A stretch of 60,721 nt of DNA, taken from assembly GCA_037176845.1 (NCBI GenBank), contig JAYKXP010000219.1:1-60721 (forward strand). Direction: 5' to 3'. The notes beneath the pieces were generated by a model. It was not told where the DNA came from and made no database searches. It worked only from the letters and a program-made list of their open reading frames with translations. Position numbers and translations under genes: made by a program. Below are positions 54,360 through 60,721 of this stretch, piece after piece (within the stretch, counting starts at the first letter, position 1; every line of letters starts with the position of its first letter). This DNA is from Paramarasmius palmivorus. Its lineage: Eukaryota; Basidiomycota; Agaricomycetes; Agaricales; Marasmiaceae.

Positions 54360-57138
54360 AACAAGTTCTAATGTGTGATACTAAGCTAAAACCGGAGCGG
54401 AATTTACAAATGATATCGTCGACAAGTTCGCAGCGAATAAGTATGGATCCTCCGTTTCCAGTACGTGATCATCCTCTTCATCCTGCCAGGCTTCGAACTC
54501 CTGAGCCTCCCGTTCGAAGTTAAGGTGCCGCGTGAACTGGAGTGGGCCATTCTTCTTGAGGGTATTCTTCAAGATCTGAATTGCTTCCATTAATTCGTTC
54601 CCCAAAAGAGTTCGTTAGATCAGTTTTCGTTCGCCCTTGAAGAAGAGAATAGCCGCTCGCAGGGTACAAGAATGTTCCTTGAATGGGAAGGAGATCGATG
54701 GCCACCCAAAAGAGGTTTGGATATTTTGCGCGTGCGGGCCTACAACTAAGTGAGAGAAGATGATATGAAGAGCACGGCTGATAGGCATACCTCACCAATT
54801 ATTGCAATAGCCCATCTTTACCAGGAGGAACCGGGGTGTTGTCCCGAAGATACAAGGACACCTCTTCTTCCACGCTTCCGTTGGTGCGCTTCACATTGGT
54901 GTCCATTGCCAGAGCCTGAGTTGCCCAATTGGCACCCCAACTCGAATGTCGCCGACGTATCAGTAGGTCCTGAGGATGGGGAAGGTGAGTCGTCTTGGTA
55001 TGCGCGCTTCTACGATGCGTCATTAGACTTGAGCGAGAGAGATTGAAAAGCACACTATACCTCCTTATAGAGCATCTCGAGTATCTCGTTCCTGCGTCGG
55101 GGCATTCTTTCATCGATACACCGCATTTTGACGAGGGGATTGATAACTGAAAAGCTTTCAGAATGGCACTTAGCGCTTAAGACAGGAGCAACTTACTCAT
55201 GGAAAATAAATACGCCGGAATGTCGTCAATCTTTGCTAGATAAGCCTGCAGCTTTGCAATTCCTGGCTCGATAACGTCATAGAGATCTGGGTACTTGTCC
55301 TGTAGCGCGAGCCATTGGTCCACGACAGCATAGAACGCAGGGATGGCATAGGCAAGGGATGGTGTATCTTCTTGAGACAGAAAATGTTGGAATGCGTGAG
55401 GTACCTAAAAAGAATGATGAACAAGCAAGCAAAGCGTGAATATTGATGTGATTTACCCTAAGAATTTCCTCGCATTGTACCAAGCCTTTGAACTCGTACT
55501 TGCTCAAGATATGAGGCGTCATCTCGTTTCCATGAGCGGAATGTACGCGGAATGCATCCAGTTGCTGAGCAGAGCTTAGCACGAATTATCGAGGAAAATA
55601 ATCAAAGACTCACTGGACGAAGGAGTATGGTTCTATGGACCATTAGATGCGCAGAGCTCCAACGGTTAGGGATATCGCGTGTCAGTAAGAGTTCCCTTCC
55701 GTTTCGCGCAGCTCTGACCATTTCTTCGAAGGCGATTCGTCTTTGACTAGATGCGCGAGACTGCCAGCGTGATTAGATTTATTTTTATGAAACAGAGAAA
55801 TAGACATCACACCTCACGAACCATGCCTCGAGTTCTTTTGTGAGAATACCTTCTGTTGAACGAACTATCTCGCCATGTTCTGCGGACGATCAATGAAGCG
55901 ATGTCTATGTTGTCCATCTCTCTTCGAGTATAGGCGTCACAGCCAGATGGAGAATATGTGCGAAGCACCTAAGACAATCAGGTTTAGGTACTACTAAGGC
56001 AACAACTGGACTTACCGCATGTGATTCTTATGCGCGTCAAACTCGACATCGATAGCCTTAAAGTGCGAAGCTAAGATGTTCGACCATAGTGTCATTGTTA
56101 GAAGCGTTATCCGTCGTGAAATAGCGACCTGGTAATGCTAGCTGTTAGTCAATCTCAATTGATGCACATGCTGCATACGTACATCCTTCTCAATACCAAT
56201 CCTACGAAGTAGGTACTTGATGGCCTGTGCTAGATGACACCAGTGTGCGACACTGGAACCTCATGGAAGCCTATGACCACTGAGCGCATCTTCTAAGACG
56301 CTGCGAGTCGTTATGGTACCGTTCGACGCCTTCTCGGTAACAATAGTTTCAGCCACCCAGTGGGCAGTGAGGGCAAGGAAGGGATAAAGAGTCGAATTGT
56401 CAGCAAATCGGTCGTAAAGGAAATTCTGCTGATCGCATTCTAGTACGGGTAGATCAATACACAGCCCATAATTGCGGGAAAAGGTAGAAACTAACCTCGA
56501 ATTCTTTGGCGATCTCGTGCATATGAAGGTACCAAGCTTGAATGATAACCTTCCTCATCGTCGTGCGCCCGAGTATATCCTTCTCTCGAAGGTCTCGCTT
56601 TAGGTAGAGTATTAGCCGAACAAAGCTTTCTGACTCGACAAGACTAATGGGCTGAGACAAGAGGTGAGCATTGAACGTTGAACAACATATAGATCATGTA
56701 AACTTACAAGATCGTCCTTCACAATCAATTCCATCAAGCAATCGACTAACCCTTCTATACTGAATGAGGCGAACTCGAGGGAAACGGTGGGATCTGGTCG
56801 ATTGTTCTTATCTCGGTACAACTTGGCTTTATTGGCGGCGCAATCAGCGGTTACGGGGATTCCACGAGCATCGCAGTCGTCTATCCATTCAGGAAAATGC
56901 GCAGCTACCAAGTGCTTTCGCATATTCGTGTTCCCAGTGCCCGGTGTGTAGGGGTGAACAGTTACAGCTTCTGGGACCGCTGACTCCTCTCTTTTCCTAT
57001 TTATATTTTTGATTAGTAGGACATCACACGAAGTAAGAATGGGACTTACTGAAGGCAATAGTTGCATCTATAATATCCGTCTTTGAAAGTAAAGAACTCA
57101 TGGACATCGGCTGCGCGCTTGGAACGCTGTGATCCTTC
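54360..57138 (-). pseudogene. hAT-superfamily transposase pseudogene (BED finger)
   Basis: Minus-strand order: a BED-type finger split over exons 57138-57050 (YRCNYC) and 56996-56708 (GTGNTNMRKHLVAAH); then exon 56651-56496 (ESFVRLILYLKRDL...IIQAWYLHMHEIAKEF); near 56085 TTDNASNNDTM and near 55970 CFAHILHLAV, the hAT RNase-H-like core; near 55390-55200 VPHAFQHFLSQEDTPSLAYAIPAFYAVVD...; near 55130 INPLVKMRCIDERM; and the C-terminal dimerisation region 54720-54560 (YPNLFWVAIDLLPIQGT, then VPCERLFSSS and LMEAIQILK in other frames). The frame breaks in the dimerisation domain and after the TDNASNND block. In active form it would move an element with 8 bp duplications. Confidence 0.78.
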
Positions 57139-58260
57139 CTAAATTTTGTGCCAGCCATCCTCGTTTGGTGGAGAGGTAGTAAAGTCGACCAAAGGCCTCT
57201 GGACGGCGGCGTCAAAGTCTCGCTGGGCGACGTGAGATACTGTCTCGACGCGAAGCGTTCTTGCGACCTCGAGCTTTTGCCTTGTTGAGTTTGTCTACGG
57301 CCCCTAAGATAACGTGATGAGTATTGCACAGATACAAAGGGAAAATCGACAACTTACTCCATGTTCTTGCGTGATGTAGCCTGCGTCGTCCTGGTTGGTG
57401 GAGCTGCAACTGAGAGTGTGATTTAGTTAAGTCGTCGTCCGTAGAGTAGAGATCTGTTCGACATTGATGAACTCTCCGAAGAAGAGACATCAAAGCGAAC
57501 ATTGGTCCGTTCACGGCTTCGAGATCCAGCCCTTCGGAATGCAGAAAACTAACGGAGTTGATTGAGCAATTGGCTGAATGAAGAATGCAACTTCCTGAGG
57601 GTCGTCGGACTGTCACACAGAGATCAGGTACAGGTAACGATACTAGACAAATAGAACTCACAGTGTGCAATGACTTCTTGGTTTTCAGCCTGCAGTACCT
57701 TGCTCAGTATCATTTCTTCTTGGAGCGGCGACGTCGAGGGTTGCTTGGAGGTTGGGGAGTTACAGTCTGAGGGAGTGGAAGTCTGCTTGGCGTTCGTGTA
57801 CGAGTCGAGGAACGAGTGGCAGGGCGTGATGTTGGGGTTTGACTAGTGACCGACCACGAGCAGCTTCCAACTAACTGAGACTTGATTGAGACGAATCGAG
57901 TAAATGCTCACCGTTGTTCTCTCTGAAGACTCTTGGCCATCACTGCTTATTGGCCACCACTGGGGCTAGAGTTGCGTTTACTGACCGAATCTCTACAGTG
58001 GAGTCATTGGATTGGATGCGGGTTCAGGACCTGTCGAAGCATGAGAATTCAAAGTAGTTGCAGAGAAGTTCTCATACGTACTGAGGGCGAACCTGATCCA
58101 ATTCACTTGAGGGTTGACCTGAGGCGCAACTTGAGGCTCAACCTGAGTCGCAACTTGAGGTTCCAACCACGACAGCTGTGTCATATTGGGGCTCTGGGTT
58201 GTTCTCTGTCCGAGAGCAAATCAGTTACACGCTAGACGATGAGAAGTATCATCCGTTACC
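57139..58260 (-). other. Upstream region of the hAT gene; PQV repeats
   Basis: Several minus-strand frames are open and may be 5' exons of the hAT gene, but splice joins are ambiguous. At 58170-58090 the minus strand encodes LEPQVATQVEPQVAPQVNPQV, a run of short xPQVxxQV repeats from imperfect 12-18 bp DNA repeats (CAACTTGAGG / CAACCTGAGT). Confidence 0.4.
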
Positions 58261-60400
58261 TTTCCTGTTTGCTTTTTTCCTCCTTGTTCAGGCCTCATGT
58301 TAGTGGGGTTTGCAGTGTGTGATTTCGTAGAATAGTAAGTTTATATGTCCTGCAACGCATGACAACGTAAGTAACATGTGCCGAGAGCTTATTACAGCAA
58401 TGAACATACCAAGCAATGGCCATACTTGCTGTGCCTAAACACGTTCAAGGTGGAGTAACAATCTAATAAAGGAAACTTTAACGCGAAGGTGTTGAGCGCC
58501 TAAAAAGTCATTACCTTGACAAAATGCGAAAGAATGGAACCTGTAAACATGCGGCACCGATTTTTAATCGTATTAAAATCAAGAACACGTTGGACCCTTT
58601 GAAGGGCATTGCCGGCATCGTTTAAAAGCTCAGGGGAAAACAAATACTGATTGAGCGATAAGGACATATAGGTAATTAACAGTTTCGCAAAATAACAAAT
58701 GTGTCCATAACAAGACGACCTAATTGTACGGGCTGACGCCGTTTGCATCGGTTTGTAAAAAAGTGCGAGAGACCCGTGAGCATGTTGAATAGTGAGCATA
58801 AAGACTTAGAGGACGTAGAAAACGCGTCGTACACGCATAAAATGTCTCCCTGAAGTGTCGCACAGCTTGGTCTACGAGGGACGGTTGGTGGGATTGAAGC
58901 TAACGATAAGATTTCAGTAAAGATAGTGCAGATAGAGGAAAGTAAAAAACTAACGTCGGGGTATGGCTACCAAGGGTAAGGGACTGGGAGGTGAGAGGCG
59001 GTGTTTGTGTAGGGGCTGGGTGAAGGAGAGATTTTGCCTTTCTTCTTAGTTCGTCGCGCGCGCATCAATTTCCGGACCTCGTTGAAGCGATATTTTGCCA
59101 TTTCTCTGGGTAACTAGCTTGTGAGTTTACACCCCGTATTTGTAGCTGGAAGTGCCGAATCAGTAGGCAAATGCAGAAGTTCGAAAAAAAAAACGCGTTC
59201 ATACCTGAAGCATGATCATGTATGAACTCGAATTCATCGCACCGAAGCGCGTTGTTTTCGTTGAAGTAAGGCGGCGTCACCTACTAGAACCAATCAGAAA
59301 ATAGGTTAACATGGAATTAGCAAAAATAAACAAGAAAACATAGAATACGGACTTAGCAACGGAACGTGTTCCATAACGCCGACATGAAAAGTTGGATCTG
59401 GGATTATCGTTCCAAAAACGCGTTCACCCTGTTACATACGTGATGTGGGGCCTGTACCTGTGAAGACGCGAAGTTAGGGCAGTAGAGCGAATACAAGTAT
59501 CGTGTCGTACGGGAGGCATTGGATCTCTACACCAACGATGCGAGGCAAAAGCCGAACGACTGGAAGAACGCGTTAATATCCAAGAAATGGGGCCATGGGC
59601 TCGGATTCTTTGGACCGAGCTCGTTGTGATTAATGATGACGCTCATGCTGGCGCAAATCAGAATGATAAACAATCATAAAATAGGATACATACCATCAAG
59701 TAACGGATATGAACTTCACGAAGACTCGGATAAGGGACATAGCATGTTTCGTTCAAAGAACAGTTCGGCCTTCTTACTGTGCACGGTGCGGATCCTGTAA
59801 CTGTGAAGGAGTATTGATATGCGAGTTGATCTTCAACAGCAAAAGATATTGACGTACGTGACATGTATGACTTGACCAACGAGATCGAATCTCTGTCAGG
59901 GATGGAGGATGAGTCAAGCAAAAAAAAAAAAAAAGGGTCTGTACTCACCAGGATCCGTAGCTTTGGTGCGACTGTAGCCCACTTTCCTAATCGTGCTCGC
60001 CAAAGACGCCACTTCCACGGACTCTACGAGTTCTCGTCGTTCTTCTCTCGTCTTGTGGAAACGGTGGACATCCTGGATGCGATTGCAGGAAACAAGGAGC
60101 GTAAACGCATGCCCTGCAGAGTTGCATTAATAATCGTGACAATACTTGAAGAAGAGTAGCATGGTGCCATCTCGGTCTTCATAATTTTTGGGCGTACTTA
60201 CATTGGAATTTCATTGATTTAAATACATTTTTCATATAATTAACATGTACATTATCGATACTAATACATATGAGGCTAAGGAGGGGAGGGATAACATAGG
60301 GATGCGTAGGGACCTAGGGATGATGTAGGTACAAGAGAAGGAGCAACGGATTCAAAGTTCCCGCTCAGAGCGCTAATTGTGTTGCGTGATTCAGTGTTGC
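58261..60400. other. No confident gene; ACGCGT-rich stretch
   Basis: Short minus-strand frames look partly protein-like (for example 59101-58967, MAKYRFNEVRKLMRARRTKKKGK, and pieces near 59270-59215 and 58900-58700) but do not join clearly. AACGCGTT-type sites recur (about 58820, 59193, 59416, 59568). There is an A14 run at about 59921. Nothing further assigned. Confidence 0.3.
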
Positions 60401-60403
60401 CTG

Positions 60404-60437
60404 CGAGGGTCTGTGCTCACATGAGCACAGACCCTCG
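60404..60437. repeat. Perfect 34 bp hairpin
   Basis: 16 bp arms CGAGGGTCTGTGCTCA and TGAGCACAGACCCTCG separated by only CA. It lies in an otherwise featureless AT-rich region. Confidence 0.9.
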
Positions 60438-60721
60438 TACATGTGCTCCTCATGCCTGCCTCAAGGGCTCGGCCTTTCGGATGGGTACGTAATTTTGGAC
60501 TTTGCATCAAACACAACGAGGCAGCGTCTACGACACTGCAGGATAATCTCTAAGGTAAATTACTTTCCTCCTCGTAGTAAAGGAGATACCACTATCAATA
60601 GTTTAAGGACGAATAACAATGAAGGATATAAGATATCGACCGAAAAAAAAAATGAGTATACGAAGTTCGTGTTTTTAAACCTCCAAAATGAAGCTTCAAA
60701 TCGCATGCTGAAGCCATGTGT

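Noticed and set aside
54119..60721. Far terminus of the hAT element
   Set aside because: I searched for an inverted GGCATCCCTA end with GACCCG repeats up to the window end and found none, so the element is left open on that side.

Overview
The window looks like nuclear DNA of an agaricomycete (mushroom-forming basidiomycete). Genes are cut by many 45-65 bp GT-AG introns, there are NACHT-type STAND/NLR proteins, a KRGRIVAIKE-type small gene and SWIM-finger Mutator-like transposases with the intron density typical of that group, and no bacterial-style operons, Shine-Dalgarno sites or rRNA genes. About half of the sequence is transposons, their fragments, or duplicated and decaying genes. The species is not identifiable from sequence alone.

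Region 1 (1-10.6 kb) is a same-strand tandem array of a three-exon gene for a small PPxY / hydrophobic-helix / CxxCG protein resembling the BRI3 (DUF2367) family. Four copies are intact (3343-3840, 5118-5530, 7507-7910, 10187-10573) and one is dead (1095-1565, start codon lost, frameshifted). All five, plus a promoter relic near 5.9 kb whose gene is gone, share one promoter layout: a GGGCGCATCGAG-like box, an AATCACATCT box, then TATATA about 45-60 bp before the ATG. The spacers are duplicated too and hold wrecks of a second gene family.

Region 2 (10.8-25.5 kb) is a decayed segmental duplicate, with relatives at 24.2-25.5 kb and 35.3-37.3 kb, split by two Mutator-like elements. MULE-1 (12985-16642) looks complete: 82 bp near-perfect inverted ends, exact 9 bp target duplication, intact 994-codon transposase. 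MULE-2 (16912-23691) encodes a different six-exon SWIM transposase on the minus strand, broken by a 2978 bp nearly perfect palindrome (17999-20976). Removing the palindrome and one copy of its degenerate 8 bp target duplication returns the exon to frame.

Region 3 (25.9-40.1 kb) is a minus-strand cluster of three NACHT NLR paralogues. NLR-A (25903-30360) is a pseudogene split by a 1.8 kb repeat; NLR-B (31865-34259) and NLR-C (37543-40059) have complete four-exon models. They share intron positions, but their C-terminal tails differ: 249 aa with a terminal membrane segment, 14 aa, and 91 aa.

Region 4 (40.9-60.7 kb) is mostly debris: an AT-hook ORF beside a repeat cluster, a dead flavin monooxygenase gene, a small KRGRIVAIKE-family gene, possible DUF6534-like membrane gene fragments on either side of a 2.37 kb inverted-repeat element (46853-49226), a clean 668-codon four-exon gene of unknown function (51310-53489), a Tc1/mariner transposase fragment cut off by the end of a hAT element, and the hAT transposase pseudogene itself. 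The last 2.5 kb holds a perfect 34 bp hairpin but no confident gene. Exon models were worked out by hand from splice signals, reading phase and paralogue comparison; family names are from motif recognition, not database searches.
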